From positions 7,192,001 to 7,256,000 of the forward strand of contig AP026544.2 in the NCBI GenBank assembly GCA_026075535.2: 64,000 bases of DNA. The letters are read 5' to 3'. A model generated the notes under the pieces. It saw only the letters and a program-made list of their open reading frames with translations. It was not told where the DNA came from and ran no database searches. The translations under genes and the position numbers were made by a program. Origin of the DNA: Tricholoma matsutake (taxonomy: Eukaryota; Basidiomycota; Agaricomycetes; Agaricales; Tricholomataceae). Shown here one piece after another: positions 11,162 to 25,539 of this stretch; position 1 is the stretch's first letter, and each line of letters starts with the position of its first letter.

Positions 11162-12633
11162 ATTGACGCGGTCGCGTTATCAAGATCTGTTTGTACATCC
11201 ACGTGATTGATGTCATCAACAATTGCTTCACTACGGTTCGACTACTATCATTGGTCAGGAGTTTAAAAATATTTTGCAAACCACGAATAACTCTACGACA
11301 ACTCAACATCTCATAAAGTGGCTTGGTATATACCTTGAATAACATGTGTTCTACCTTGCTATGATGTTACTTTCGCGATAGTCGAAGGGATGCTGCTATC
11401 GGAGCGATGCCGAGCACAAAAACCTGTAAAACAGGGTCTTTGAAAATCTGTGTCACGAAATGTCACAGTGCCGTTTGAAACTCAGAGCAAACTTGGAGCA
11501 AACGTCGCGTCATTCAAATCAGCGGAGTATGAACATTCCCCTCATTTGAGTCGTCTCTGTCACGCTGAACAGTCGTTTGCCCGTATCTCCTCAATCTGCC
11601 GTCGGGGCACCTTGAGATGCTTGGGGTATAAGGACCCATGTATAATAAACCCCTCCAAACTTTCCCAGAACTTTTTGAAAGGTTACAGAGCCGATAGTAG
11701 CTTTGTATTACCAGGTATTGCATTTTGTGATCAAAGATTGTTGTACAGCAAGTCATCCACTCCCTCTTTTTTCAATCGGAATTCTGGAAAATGTTTGCAT
11801 AGAATACACATAATAGTCTCTCAATTAGTTTGAATATAAGGTTGTCTAGATGCGTCCATGAGATCGTTTTTCAAACTCTACCATTTTCAATCCCGCTACA
11901 CGTGATAGTATAGCGAGGAAATGCAGACTAACATTTCCTATCTACAATTGATGGAGGTGTAAGAAGGGTTTACGGAAGTTTCGATTGCCAACCAGAAGAC
12001 TGCGAAGTTAGTGTACGAGGATACCCATGGCCATGGGATTGTAACGTGGAAAGCTTGTTATGTACATCCACCAATTTCACTGTGAGAGCGAGATGTAGCA
12101 CTAGTACTTAAGAGTGATTTCGTTTCGCTTGCATTCATCCATAGAGGCTTGATTTGTAAAATTGTAAAGCGGGAAGCCCGTCGACGCAGGCTACTCTATA
12201 GTATAATGCAACGTATACGGTATAAATAATATCATATCATTTTACAGCTGAACCACCGCGCCTCTCGTTAAGATTTGAAAGCCGTCAGTGGAGACTTTCC
12301 TCTAATGCAACGCCTAGACTCCCTACTTTCAAGTGTATATTGCTCAGCCTTTTTTCCAAGTCATGTAATAGTCTTTGTGCATTTTTCCAAGCCTCTGCAC
12401 TGAAAAGAGGTTGCATGGTGGTAAGGCATGAAATAGAGATGTGAGCACCCGAAAACTTGTCTTGATGGGTATAATACATTGCAAGTCCATCCTCCTAGTA
12501 TAGAAAAAATATACAATAACAATCTAAGTATTCCAAGTTGGTCCATGAAGATATCCAAAGCGAAGCACGGAACCGAAGAGGAGGATAGTGCCATCATCTG
12601 ATTCGGAAAACTTCACCACACCCCCTCCATATC
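11162..12633. other. No recognisable gene
   Basis: Several short frames overlap on both strands (11450-11833 plus, 12361-12597 minus) without domains. The right part, next to the coiled-coil gene, is probably its 3' UTR and downstream flank. Confidence 0.35.
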
Positions 12634-15600
12634 TCACCACCTCTTCTTCTGAAACGGCGGCGGCGGAATCGGGAGCACATCCGCGCCCGGGTTCGTATTA
12701 GCAAGTGTATTCCTCCTTGTTGCCTCGTCCGCTTCCTCTTCCTCCTCCTCACCCTCAGGCGGGTAATACACCGAGCTAGTCTTGGCATACGGGCTTGACA
12801 TCGACCCATTCAATGAGACCATTCTCGACGGTCCCCCTCCACCCAAAGAAAGCGAAGCAGGCAGATCCCGTGTACGAGTCGCTGGCGTAGCCCCACCACC
12901 ACTGCTCAAAGATACCGACCGGTGATGGGGTGTCCCTAATCCAGGGACACGTCGATCGCGAGGGGGAGACGACACAACAGGTCGTCCAAATCCCATTGCT
13001 GGTCCAGCACCTGCAAAAGGCACAGGATAGGTGAATGTAGACGGGGTCTGAGTCGGGGACGCTGCGTAGATCTGGCGAGGCGTTGCAGGGGTCGGGGAGC
13101 GGGTGGATGAAGCTGATGTGGAGTTGAGGAGGGGCATGTCTCCGTAGATAGGAGAGCGGGGGAGAGGATATCCGTTCCTGTTCCCATTTCCAGTCCCATT
13201 TCCACCCTCGTGTTTGGTGGGGGGAGCAAATGCGACGAACCCTGGTGGTGGTTCAGATTTCGAGTTGATGTATTCGGGGATGACCGGCTGCTGCGTTGAT
13301 TCCATCGGGAGTGGCTCTGATCCGTGTTTAGGGCTGAGGAAGCCCTCCATCTCGCCGACGTGGTGGTGGCTAACACCCGAGGGACTCGGAGGACGGGACT
13401 AAGAATGACAATGGTAAGTCAAGCTCAGTCTTATATGCCGCGGAAGACGTACGGGAGGCTCGATGATGATATCCACCTGGGTTGACGCATTGCTGGGCGT
13501 GCGGCGGAGGTCAGATGGGCGATCATATCCCTGCCCGCGGGGCTGGAACCCTGGACTGAGTAAGCTAGAAGTGCCAGGCGAATGTGATGAGGGGGGTGCA
13601 TGCTGCACCAGGGGTAGAAAAAAATACTCGATCAGCACAGGCACATCTCCACAAAAAAAAACACAAACAAGGTCACTCGTACTGCGCCTCCAATTCTCAA
13701 CATCCGATGGATCCTGACCCCTTAATGTCCTCTCCAAATGGTCCACCGGCGGATTATGAAGCCAGTTGGGCGGCGAAGCCGTAGCAATACTCGCTGGGCC
13801 CTCGCTACCTTCAGGAATATCAGGAAGGCCGTGCGGGCGTATACGTTCTGTTTCGTCTCCCTTCCCACTCGTAGTCTTACCATTCATACCAGACGAGGGG
13901 AACGTGATGATGTCGAGCTGCGATATAGAGGCAGAAGACGAGGGCGAGCGGGTGGTTTCAGTGTCAGAGGTGCGGCGGCGTTGCGGGCGTCGTAGGTCTG
14001 GCTGGATTTGCTGAGGTGGGTGGGGGTTTACGGGGTAGACCCGGATCTCGGGTGCATATTGGGTCTGGATTGGGGTCTGGGTTGGGGTTTGCAGGAGGGG
14101 AGGAGGAGGTACGACACTGGGAGAGATGCTAACGACAGCGCTGCTTGGTGGTGGGGGCATGGGGAGATAGGGTAGGCGAGTGGGACGATTACGCTCTTTA
14201 TCCCGTTTCTCCTTCTCTCGTTCCTTCTCTCGTTCTTTTTCGCGTTCACGTTCCCGCTCTCGTTCTTCCCGTTCCCGCTCTTCCCTCTCGCGAACCTCAC
14301 GTTCGCGTTCCCTCTGCAGCCCAAGTTCACGCTCCCGCTCCCTCTCCCGCTCCCTCATTTCCTCCCTTTCTCTCTGCCTTTCTCTCTCCCGCTCCGCATC
14401 CCTCTCCCTAATCTGCTTTAACTCTCTCTCCCTCTCTGCCTCCCTTTCCCTTTCCCTCATCCTTAACTCCTCCCTCTCCTTCTCAAGCTCCATCTCCCTA
14501 ACCCCCAACCGAACCCTCTCTGCCTCTGCCTCCGCCTCTCTCTGTCTCGCCTCCCTCTGTCTCTGTTCCGCTTGCTGCACCTCAAACAGGCGTATCGCCT
14601 CCTTCTGCTCCATCTCCCTCTTCAGAGCCTCCAACTCCTGGCGCACGGCGCTATCCTGAGAAGATGCACCCACACTACTAGACTGAGGAACGTGGGTGCC
14701 ATTCACGTGCTCATGCTGGTGCTCATGCTGGGGCTGGGTGTTCAGCTGCGGCGTGGCACTAGAAGGGGGAACGCGGGACCGCCCACGAGGCGCTGAGTCA
14801 AGAGACGCGTGGTGGGGGTGTGTTTTGCGCGTGCCATGTACACCTCTGGCCATATCATGTTCGCGATGCGATCGATGAGGGAGATGCCCCCTGCTCTCAT
14901 CCACTTCCGTGGAAGAGGGAGAATCTTCGTATTCCTCGATAAATGCGACCCCACTGCCGAGAGGTGTTGCTTGGGTCCGGGTGAGGTATCTTCCCTCGGA
15001 TGCTGTGAACACAGCTAGCCGGCCCTGGTACATGCCTTCTTCAAAGCCCTGCCTCCTGCCCTCTTCTCGAGCAAACACTGCAAGCCGCTCATCGTTGAGC
15101 TTCCTGGCGACATCTCGAGCTTTACTTGCAGAACGCTCGGCATTATCGCGTTCATGTTCTGCGTTCTTGGCGACATCCTGTGCTCGGCGGCTGTTCAAAC
15201 AGTCAGTTAACGAAAAAGGGAAACATGAAAAATGGAGATGGACAAACAATTCTCTTGTCAGGTGGTCTAGCTGGAGTTTGTATACTGAGATGTCCTGCTG
15301 TGCTTTCGCGGCCTGCTGCTGGGCATCGATGAGCCCCTGCGAAGCCTTGAGGCTCTGCAAAGTCAGTGCCGATTCTAAAGCCTTGCGTTCCTGCTCCGCG
15401 TTGACAGCCCGCTGGGTTGATGCATCGAGACGCGTGATAGCACTCCGAAGCAGCTTCTTGGTCTCTCGCGCCTGATACTCTTGCTCGATGAGGTTCTGAA
15501 TGAGGGTCTCTACGGGGACGTCGGAGAGCGCGCGTTCACGTTCTCTGCGGTGTTCGGTGCTCATGCCCTTGATCTTTAATTTCACACCCTTGCGTGGATC

Positions 15601-15864
15601 AGGTAGTGAGTGGGTGGGGTTTCGGGTGCGTTCTCGTTGTGGAGAAGGGCCCGTTGGGAAGATGTAGGTGTTAATAGAAGTTCCTGGGACTGGTTGTTGG
15701 GATTGTTCGTGGTAGAAGTCTTGTAGACGGTAACTTTGGAAAGAATGGTTTGTTCAATGAAGATGTGTTAAAAGGCCCATAGGCTCACTCGTTATTGTTC
15801 TGTTCTACAAAGGAGTGGGCACCAGGCGTAGTGGAGCTCTGATGAGGTGACGTAGATGTTCTCA
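12634..15864 (-). CDS. Large coiled-coil, Arg/Glu-rich hypothetical protein
   Basis: Multi-exon minus-strand gene. The start ATG at 15862-15864 opens MRTSTSPHQSSTTPGAH. A short intron leads to RLQDFYHEQSQQ and a conserved patch KLKIKGMSTEHRRERERALS. The next third is predicted coiled coil (VETLIQNLIEQEYQARETKK and onwards), interrupted by a probable intron near 15.20-15.28 kb. The middle is an extreme Arg-Glu repeat helix (14.18-14.56 kb, RERERE blocks) that reads as Arg/Ser-like repeats on the other strand. It is followed by Pro/Ser-rich disorder with SPPNWLHNPP, and a last exon ending PPPFQKKRW with stop TGA at 12634-12636. Frames containing CVFFCGDVPVLIEYFFLP near 13.62-13.66 kb are probably intron. 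The product is about 900-950 residues. Length and composition suggest a scaffold or nuclear coiled-coil protein; no function is assigned. Confidence 0.75.
14180..14560 (-). repeat. Low-complexity RE-repeat coding tract
   Basis: Codon-level repeats of AGAGAACGGGAGC-type sequence within the coiled-coil gene, encoding long runs of alternating Arg and Glu. It is likely to slip in replication and to vary in length between strains. Confidence 0.7.
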
Positions 15865-17254
15865 TCTTTTCTAGGGCAAAGGGTCTCGCCACAGCCTATA
15901 CAAATTTGGGCGCTTGAGTTGAAGTCCTTGAGAAAATAGTTGTTCCAGTGTAAACGGGAGATAGAAAAAGTCTTAGCTGGTCAATGCCGCCAACGAGCGC
16001 TGAGTGCAGTGTTGGACCATCGTTTGGACCAACACTGCAATTCAAGTTTTTACGCCACCGCCACTGACAGTCGCTTACATATTGTCGCCATAGAGATAGA
16101 CAGAAGCGCAGCGGATTGTTCAAGCAACTGTCCGCACATTTAAGACCACGCACTATCATCGTGGTGATCAGGGAGATGCGGCATTCCGAGTCTACCGATA
16201 TTAGGTATGCAGTTCGTTAATTCTTTGTCTCAATCTAAGCCAACGCTCGTATGTAATGGAGAACTCGGAGCGACGGTCGTACTTGCACCCTGCCCGCGTG
16301 TAACCTCATTCTAACCAATGGCAGCTTGGCCTCCACGTCCCGAAAAGATGAGAGAACAAGCGAGGATCTATCATCTATTCTGGTCAACGATTGTTGGAGG
16401 CCACAGCTCTTTCTCCGCGACAAGCGCAAAAGCATGCAATCAATCCCCCGATGTAATATGACCACACTCTGTCAAAATTTGACTTTAGGCCCGGTGGATC
16501 GGATGACGCTCAGGCGGTTATTGACTACTAGACGCGGACTCGAAGGGAGCTTAACTATTCTCGCTGGCGTTAAACTTCGAATGGTTAGGCGCCGAGAAAA
16601 CCACATCTGACGTGCCTATGACAAAGACGGGTCACGAGACGAGAAAATCGTGGTGAAGGGACAGTTTTGCGGGGCAGACCCTCAAAACCCACTACTAAAG
16701 TAGCGGGAATCCCAACAGTGCCAGAAACAATTTTACTTTAACGTCGCTCGCGGTACGGTGGCGGCACAGCTCGTGGATAAAGCTTCGTTGTAGCAACTAA
16801 TAGCAAGGGCATGTTATCAAAGAAGAGTTGGCGACGAGTTGGCGAACATCGAGATCCTTTCTTTCAGAACATGGTGTCTTTCTGATTTCATACATCTGCC
16901 AATCTTTGGTACTGATTCATAGTCTCAGAACATTAAATGATGATGTAGACCCTGAGCAACGCAACTTGTGGTCCACATTGTCTGTCCTGTAATATGGTTC
17001 TAAAAGTCCTAACTGGATCACCGTCTGGTCCGCCTCTCGGTTATCAATTGTACTACGAGCTGCTTAACCTCAGGCTGTGTATATTACCATTATTTCCTTA
17101 TATTGGCATGCTGTAAATTTCATGCTTAACATTGGGAGGTGAAGCTTCGGTAAGAATGAAATATTTATATTTGCTACATGTAGCAGTGCACCTACATAAT
17201 TACTACCTTATGGAACTCAGTGTTGTTACCAACCCGCCAAGACTCAAATGACTA
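15865..17254. other. No recognisable gene
   Basis: Contains the 5' region of the coiled-coil gene on its left. The rest (for example short frames at 16235-16610) shows no domain or exon chain that I can support. Confidence 0.35.
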
Positions 17255-18433
17255 ACCTGGGTTATAATGGGTCAGTGGGTCAGTCAATTCAAATATAGAA
17301 ATTTGGTGGGTCAGTACTGGGTGCAATGAGGGCTCAGTTCAGCTGCAGTACCCAAAAATTTCTAGGCATCTTATTATATAGTAGTAGGGATCTGCATGGG
17401 TTTCATGTACCCATACAGGTTACAGGTATGGGTACAGGTCGCAATAGTCCTACCTGTGAGCTACAAAATGCACTAAAAATCAAGCAAAACGGTCAAGAAT
17501 TGAGTGAGTTTGTAGCTAAGACCTGCAGGTTTATGGGTAAAACCTGCCATGGGTACGACTATATATCTTATTTCTCATTTTCCCCCCATCCTGGCATTGG
17601 AATCACTTCTATAAGGGCAAATTTCTCCCACTTGAAGGCTTACTGTAAATATGACACTAAGTACCATCTTGAGCTGCCGGAACATGATGAAAAGGCAGCT
17701 TTTGATGCTGGGACAATTCTGCATCAAACAATGAAGGACCTGAAGCTGAAAGACCCATTACGAGCTGGGTTGATGATGAGGAGATTGCATGGGATTTAGA
17801 GGGTCCAGGTGATAGGTCTGAATTGGATAGCAAGCCTGATGGCGATGACGAGCCCCAAACTTTCACAAGGATAGCTCAAGAGATGGAACCTCAGGCTGAC
17901 ACTGACAGTTCGGATTCAGATGGTCAAGAGTTCGATGATGAACATCATGAACTCCCGGACATTGTGACAGCAGCATCTACTCAACCAGTAAGTTACACTC
18001 TGCTTTCTTATGTTGAATATTTTTACTGAATTTTGCATTTGCAGGCTCCTGGGCCAACCATAACTATTCTCCCTTTTTTTGGCCGAAGTCATCACATTAC
18101 CATTGAAGATCTTTTCAACTGGTCCGTTGAGAAAGGGTGGGATCTCTTCTGGGATACAGGAAAAAGGCATTATTGAGACGAAATGATGTTCTATGACTTA
18201 TTGCCACAGGCAAACACTCAGGATGGCACAGGAGGGTGCGGCCGGTGATGCATGATAGCTCATTGTCTGCTAGTGTAGATTTGACTGTATAGCATCTATA
18301 GACTACATTTGGACTACAACGTGCTAAATTTTTCCTTTTGGGTTCTGACCTTTTCCTCTTCTAACCCTAGGTTAGAGACAGTCATTTCAATCTTGAATTG
18401 ACCCTCACTGACCCAAATGGTAAAAACCCAGGT
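17255..18433. mobile_element. TIR transposon, probably non-autonomous
   Basis: The ends are imperfect inverted repeats of about 40 bp. The left end has ACCTGGGTTATAATGGGTCA and the right end, reverse-complemented, ACCTGGGTTTTTACCATTTG followed by GGGTCAGTGAGG. The similarity seems to continue a few bases outward, so the exact ends and target duplication are not fixed. Inside are gene-like remnants: 17.6-17.8 kb, and an acidic exon-like frame (SDSDGQEFDDEHHELPDIVT, about 17.82-17.99 kb). None has a recognisable transposase motif. A stretch near 17.39-17.46 kb repeats the ACCCATAC/GGGTATGGGTAC theme also seen at 40.0 and 40.8 kb. Confidence 0.6.
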
Positions 18434-18670
18434 CAGTATTGACATTGGAACTAGCATGTGACTCAATGCACGCAAGGCGCAAGCGAGTACATAGCACCGA
18501 CCCAGATAGCAGAAAAATCTTCGACGCGCTGGCCTTAGCCTGTCAACATTTCAACCAAGTGCAATTTTACGACAATGTCTTACATCCCACGTGAACTGCT
18601 GCGGAACTGCGCCTTAGCCCTGATAACTTTACAATTATACTCGGGCTACGGTGTCGTCGAGTCTCCCCCT

Positions 18671-18680
18671 TTTTTTATAT
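18671..18680 (+). promoter_or_regulatory. TATA-like element upstream of the Rab gene
   Basis: The sequence tttttatata lies about 43 bp before the Rab8/Sec4-like ATG at 18723, after a pyrimidine-rich run. The position fits a core promoter in a compact fungal gene, but no start-site evidence is available. Confidence 0.35.
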
Positions 18681-18722
18681 ACCGAACGTCGGTACTCTTT
18701 CGCGGGAGTCTTCGTCATCAAT

Positions 18723-19616
<894 letters not shown>

Positions 19617-19834
19617 TTCTTGGCGTCGGGTGTTCTAATAGCTTTGTTATCGTTATTATTTATCACCTATTAAGGTTATTTGCTGTATATCAATCATCAT
19701 ATGCCTCCGCCCTGCAGCTCTACGCGGAAATCATCCAGAACAACATGTACATTCCTTGGTTATGCGAAGAAGCCCAATCCGTGGTTAATTGATTATTGAC
19801 AAGATACTAAATGATCGCAAGATATCACGAACAA

Positions 19835-22602
19835 TCAGCAAGTTTGTAGCAAACGATTCTTCGGTACCGGTTGGCCATAGTCCTTCCAAGTTGTCAAGTT
19901 CGGGTTCGTGTACGCCTCCTGGTATCTGCATCCCGAGTCAGCTCAACAAAAGAGACAATGGGAGAGCAACAGACGTTTGGATATATGCAGCAGTGGGGAA
20001 GTCTTTAGGATCGCAGCCAATGTTAATTGCGTTCTGTGGCTGATATACACGGATATAGTCGATACTCATCGTAGCTGGGAACGTGATACGCTGCAGATCA
20101 ATCCCACCAAAGTTGAGGGAAAAACCAAGGTTGGCTATGATATACTGGTTGACGCGGACACAGCGTATGTCAATCTGAAATCGGAACGCGAGGGGAAGAC
20201 TTGAAACGTACCATTGGTTCCTGCGGTACGGGACGTGCGCTAATCTCGACTCGCGGATCGGCAGCCACGGCACCGGAATAGAGTGTCCAGGCTTTCTGTC
20301 CATCGTTGATCCAGGTGATGTAGGCATTATCGAACCTTAGAAGAAGGAAAAAGGATATGGAATGAACCTCTAGAATGCAACCAGGAAGGCAGTGCGTACC
20401 CAGGTTGATATTGAAAGCCGTAGACAGCAAAACAACCTTGACTTAGTTCATAGCAACTCTGATTATTGGTGACGAGTGTGCTTGTGGCTTGTTGATAAGC
20501 ACCTGGTAACGACTGTTCAGCACGGCCAGACAGAGCATATTCATGAGGCAATATACGTACCCCCTTGGTATGGGTTCAGAATGGTCTGTTGAGGATCGTA
20601 GATCGCATAGTTATTGGTTGTGTTAAGCCACTGGTACTCAGCCTGGACGATATCAGCAACACACGACAACCTATAACCTGGAATTTACGTTGTATGGAGC
20701 CCACTGAGCCGACATTGACGACTTGACTTCGACTGAACAACCAAACCAAAGGGAAAAGAGTAAGCACGAACCTTGCCCACACCGCCAGAGATAAGGGTCT
20801 CGGTAATATCAATTTCTGGCGCTGCCCGACCGACATAACTGCCATTCGAGCGTACAGGTCCAGGATGAGACTCTCCAGGACACGTACAAGCAGCTAATGT
20901 TTTATAAAGATCTCAGCTATCTAATATACAGAAATAAATCTGGTGGACCGACATAGACGTTGACCAGGTTGATATGACTAGCCTAACTCATGAGCAGAAC
21001 ACGAGCAAACGTAGAAACAAAGACCTTACCAATTGATTGTTATTGTTAGGATCTCCATTCGTGGTGGCCAGGAGAGGGGTATTTGTGCCAGGATAGGTTT
21101 GATTTGGAAACGTTCCGACATCGCATGCGTCATAAGTATATGGCCACTGGACCCCGCGAGTAAGCAAATGGGAAGTCCGAGGTATTAAACAGGATTACCA
21201 TTCCATCGGTACTTGCACCGTACCCGGCACGTCCTGGAAGGCCAGTCAGCTTCAACACTGGCGCCAGGACGCGGAATGATGCTAACCTAAGTTACCCATC
21301 ATCCAACTTCGAGTCGTCAACTCAATTACGAGTTAAACGTGAACAATGTGGTAGTAACTTACACTGCCGGCCAGAACCCACTGATCGAACATGTCAAATC
21401 AGACAGGTTCGAAAAAGTGAAAACACTCACACAACATTGTTACTACCTGGCAACGTTATTGCGGCTGAGATAGGTTTCGAATCAGCTACGAACATGTTCC
21501 TCAGTTGAACAGATGCGCACCTTCGATCAACCCGCCTGTAAAACAGAATTTGTTCCTAAAAGCCTTATTGGGACATGTCATATCAAACATCAGGCGACAG
21601 TCTTACCACGACTGGATCTGTGTACCATAACAAAAACGTCCAATAAGCAAAGTTCGCCGCGGATCTCTGTGAAAAGGTACATACCATTGCAGACCGATAT
21701 TTCAAGTTATGGTTATTAGTTGGATCAGCAACTTCCTCTATTTTGATTCTCAAGGCGCCGCCCTGGGTAGTCACTGATTGAAACCATCGATATGGGAAAC
21801 ACCTAATTTAAAAAAAGTGAATTATGAAGTACCTTGACCAGGGTCGTACCACTCCAAATCGTTCTAACGAGATGATAGGAGATTAGCCAATGGTACCCCG
21901 ACTAAAGTACTGGCTAGTCCTGACCGTCCCCCAATAATGCAGGTCAACTGCTTCCCAGTATGGGTCGTCTCCAGGGTAGAACGACCGGCCGTCCACGTTA
22001 AATTCATCCGAGAACACCAACGTCAACTGCTGATTCGGATCCATATATGATGGTTTGGTATATACATCTTTTGGCGTTTCACGATCTATGAGGCCGAAGT
22101 TGCCTGGCATGTCCGGGATCTGGCCCGTCGCGTTGATTCCACCGAGATTGAAGCCACCTTGCGTCGTCTGTAACTTGGTGAGGAAGTGAGACAAGATAGG
22201 ATAGCCTGTCAAATTATGCAGTTCCACTGATCCTTCCGAGAGAAGATAAATCTTACCTGCACTAATAACAGATTATCATCCATGGGAATGAACACAACAA
22301 AGAAGAGACTTACAACAACATCAGAACACCCGCCGCGAGGATGAAAAGACATCCCAAGTTCGCAAGACCCCGGCCAGTGAAAAGGCTTCCGCCCATGTCA
22401 CTCTTTCGGTCTCTCCTTGGGTCCGGATTGTGCAGGGCGTCATCCGGCTCAGGTGTTGTCATATACACCGGCAGGCCCCATGATGCAGGAGAGGCAGATA
22501 ATGAATACTATAACAGCGTAAGGGACAGTCACCCCAAAGGAAACAATCTAGGCTCCCAGATACCTTATCAGTAAGCGAAACCTGGTTGTGTAAGAGCTGC
22601 AT
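19835..22602 (-). CDS. KRE6/SKN1-like: Beta-glucan synthesis-associated protein, KRE6/SKN1 family (GH16)
   Basis: Multi-exon type II membrane protein on the minus strand. The N-terminal exons give YSLSASPASWGLPVYM, then EPDDALHNPDPRRD, then one membrane segment (LANLGCLFILAAGVLMLL). The lumenal part starts with GYPILSHF, FNLGGINATGQIPDMPGNFG and LVFSDEFNVDGRSFYPGDDP. The GH16-type acidic cluster is AAPEIDITETLISGG. Later exons include EYQWLNTTNNY, IRVYQPQNAINIGCDP and YQEAYTNPNLTTWKDYGQPV, ending LLQTC with TGA at 19835-19837. The family acts in ER/Golgi in beta-1,6-glucan assembly of the cell wall. The ATG at 22600-22602 (MQLLHNQVSLTDK) is the most proximal plausible start, but it leaves a shorter cytosolic tail than usual, so an additional 5' exon is possible. 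No frame break was found in the parts I translated. Confidence 0.88.
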
Positions 22603-23504
22603 TCTCCTGACGACAAAACAACGATACATACAACATCGTGTGTGGAACTTGAAGCTAAAAGGCTAATGGCAGAAGTAGATGCATGTTGGGTAAATTGAGA
22701 GGCCATATAACCTGAAGCCTTAAAACGTAATAAGTAGCCCAAAAAATAGAAAAGTGGAAGGTATGAAAGAGCGACAGCTGTGAGCTCGAGTTGGGCGATG
22801 GGTATATCGAGCAAGAAAGAGACAGAATTGATGCGTGGGCGTGATTTCTCACACCTAACTTGAGAGTGATGACAACTTGTTGTCACTTGTGAAGTTCAAG
22901 TTGTGATCGCCGTATCAACGTGCCATCAGACGCCAACGGTGATAACTTCAAGGATTTATGTCTGCCTTCCTGCATGCCAGTGCTCTCTGCACAATGAGAA
23001 GAACAATTGGCGTTTCCGGAGCCTAAACTACATACGGAAGGAAGTCATATCCAATTTCAGTTTGGGATGAGTTGACGTGCTTGAAAGCTTATATATATAT
23101 GCGATGATTAGTTTTGAATGCTACTAGGAGCTGAATACTTGAAGCGAAAGCTAGAGATGCCGAGATGCCGAGCTGCCTATAAATAACACGGAACATCGGC
23201 ACTGGAAGTAGTAAAGCAACCGGAATAAAGGATTTATAACTTTAAGCCGATACACCTCATTCGTTTATTTTTATTGTGATTATGCATAGCTACAGGTGAA
23301 TTCAAGTAGATTGAATTTAGATTCTGCCCAAGATTCTGCTGCATACATTTCATTCTTAGCTTTCACTTCACGCGGTTCAAGGATAGAGACCTTGAAGATC
23401 ACATTCACCCATTATATGTACTTGAGCTCGAGGACTCGTCTCTATGTCCCTTCTATACAATAAATGCTCACAGGCAAGATATTTTACACTTTCTTGGTTC
23501 CTCT
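22603..23504. other. KRE6-like promoter and ADE13 3' flank
   Basis: Intergenic between two minus-strand genes. A run of alternating tatatatatat lies near 23090-23100. No gene recognised; frames at 22548-22886 are shadows or at most an unplaced 5' exon. Confidence 0.4.
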
Positions 23505-25539
23505 TCATACATTCAACTGCACATTCACACTCTTTCCAATCGCGTCCTGTAACTCCGGCCCAGCCAACGCAGGCGTAACCCAGTCCCTCACAAACACATC
23601 CACCTGCGCTGGCGCCCGGCCTATAAAGCTAGCAGGGTCAAGGAGCTCTTCCAGCGATCCCTTAATTGGGTCAAAGTACGCGTCGCCGCGGACGCGGACG
23701 ATCAGGTCATTCTCCAATCCGAGGTTTTTCACTTGGTGTGCAGCTTCTTGAGAAAGCACCTGATGAAGTATCAGACACGTGTCAAGGATGAAAGAAAACC
23801 AATACGTACCCTAATCTTTTCGTGCGCCTCCTGCCTGTCGCCACCCTTTTTGACAATGGCCATGATGATGTTTTCTGTCGCCATGAAGGGGAGTTCCTGT
23901 GCAATGCGCCGGGCGATGACCTTTGGGTACACCACGAGCCCTTCTGAGACGTTTTGCAGCGTAGAGAGCACAATGTCTGCGGTGAGGAATGCTTCTGGGA
24001 GTGTGATCCGGCGATTGGCACTACATTGGGAAAAGAAATATCAGTAATCAAGAATATCATTTGATTTGAGAAACGACCATGTACCTGTCGTCCAGTGTTC
24101 GCTCGAACCACTGCGTGCTGGCGGTCATCAGCGCGTTCTGATGGAGTACCATCAGATGTCTGGAAAGACTGCAGATTCGTTCGCAGCGCATTGGGTTCCT
24201 CTTGTACGCCATCGCAGAGGAACCAATCTGTGTCGATTCAAATGGCTCTTCCATCTCCTATTTACGTCCCGTCAATATGCCTCATTCAAGAGGCTATACA
24301 AGAAACAAACCTTTAGACTAGCCAGTAACCTTATGTCGGAACCAATTTTGTGCGCAGTAGCTCCGAACGAGGCAAGCGGAGCCAGTACATCGATGTCGAC
24401 CTTGCGCGAGTAGGTCTGCGAGGTCACAGGGTAGGCATAGCTGAACCCCGAGAGCTCAGTGACTCTTTTGTCAAGCGCTTCGACCTAAAGCGAGGCTACT
24501 CAGCGCCATTGCCTAAAAGGTACAAAACTTATCTACCTTGGCGTGGTCGCCGTCGAATAGGGCCAAGAAGCTTGCTTGGGTACCGGTAGTACCTTTCACA
24601 CCTCGGAACCCAAGGTCATCGCGAGCACGTTGGATGTTCCGCAAGTCCCACAATAATTCCTACTCTTATGTTAGCTACCCGGGAACCACATCAGTTCGGC
24701 GAACACGAAACGTACCTGAATCCACAACGTAGCACGCTTGCCCACGGTCGTAAGCTGAGCAGGCTGGAAATGCGTAAACCCGAGGGTGGGTAATGCACGG
24801 TATTGCGTCGCAAAGTCGGATAACCGGGATATAACAACAGCCAGTGATCGAAGAAGGTAGGTGAGGCCAGTACGGAGAAAGATCAGATCGGCGTTGCTGG
24901 TGGATTGATATATAGAAGTCAAGGAACGCAAATCAGGGACACGATGGCTACGAACTCGGTGACATAGCAGGAGGTCGCTCCCAAGCTGCAGAAGTGTTGC
25001 TAATAAGAAAATGATAATGAAAATGTAGGAGATGAGGCGAACTGGATAATCCCGGCAGCTGCCGGAGCGACGGTTCCGAATGTATGGACGTGCGCCATAA
25101 CGTCGTGACGCCGCTTTTTCTCCTCCTGGGCAGCAACCTCGAACTGCTCAGGTGTCAAGCGCTGTGTACATTACGGTAAAGGGAAATGTCACAAATATCA
25201 GAGATGTCCGAGATCAAGAAGCACAAGGACCCCCGTACAAGATTGTCCTTCATCTGTGTGATCGCTTTCTCCGAGATCGGCAGACCGAGCTCTCGCTCTG
25301 CGATGGCAAGGTTCAGCCATAGGGTGCGCCATGTAAAGAACCTGTTCTGAAATACAACAATGGATCGCATGGATTCTTTAGTTGATCTGAAGTCACGCAT
25401 TTGGACGCACGGCGGGTGAAAACAGGTACGCCATTTCCTTGCTCGCATAGCGGCTGCAGACACATCAGATAATATAGCGAGATAGAACCTCGAGTACCAA
25501 CCTCGACAGCGGCGTCTGGTAGGTGTCGAAGGCGTCCAT
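23505..25539 (-). CDS. ADE13: Adenylosuccinate lyase
   Basis: Complete multi-exon gene on the minus strand, start ATG 25537-25539 ([13 protein letters not shown]), stop TGA 23505-23507. Exons give [98 protein letters not shown] and the fumarate-lyase signature [16 protein letters not shown]. Then come [48 protein letters not shown] and a C-terminal domain. The enzyme releases fumarate from SAICAR in purine synthesis and from adenylosuccinate in AMP formation; it is a cytosolic homotetramer. All recognised catalytic regions are present and joinable across short introns. It is expected to be an essential housekeeping gene and marks the left edge of the stable gene block before the repeat island. 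Confidence 0.95.

Noticed and set aside
14180..14659. Plus-strand Ser/Arg-repeat frame resembling an SR splicing protein
   Set aside because: It is the exact antisense of the Arg/Glu coiled-coil tract; the minus-strand frame extends far on both sides and has the conserved ends.
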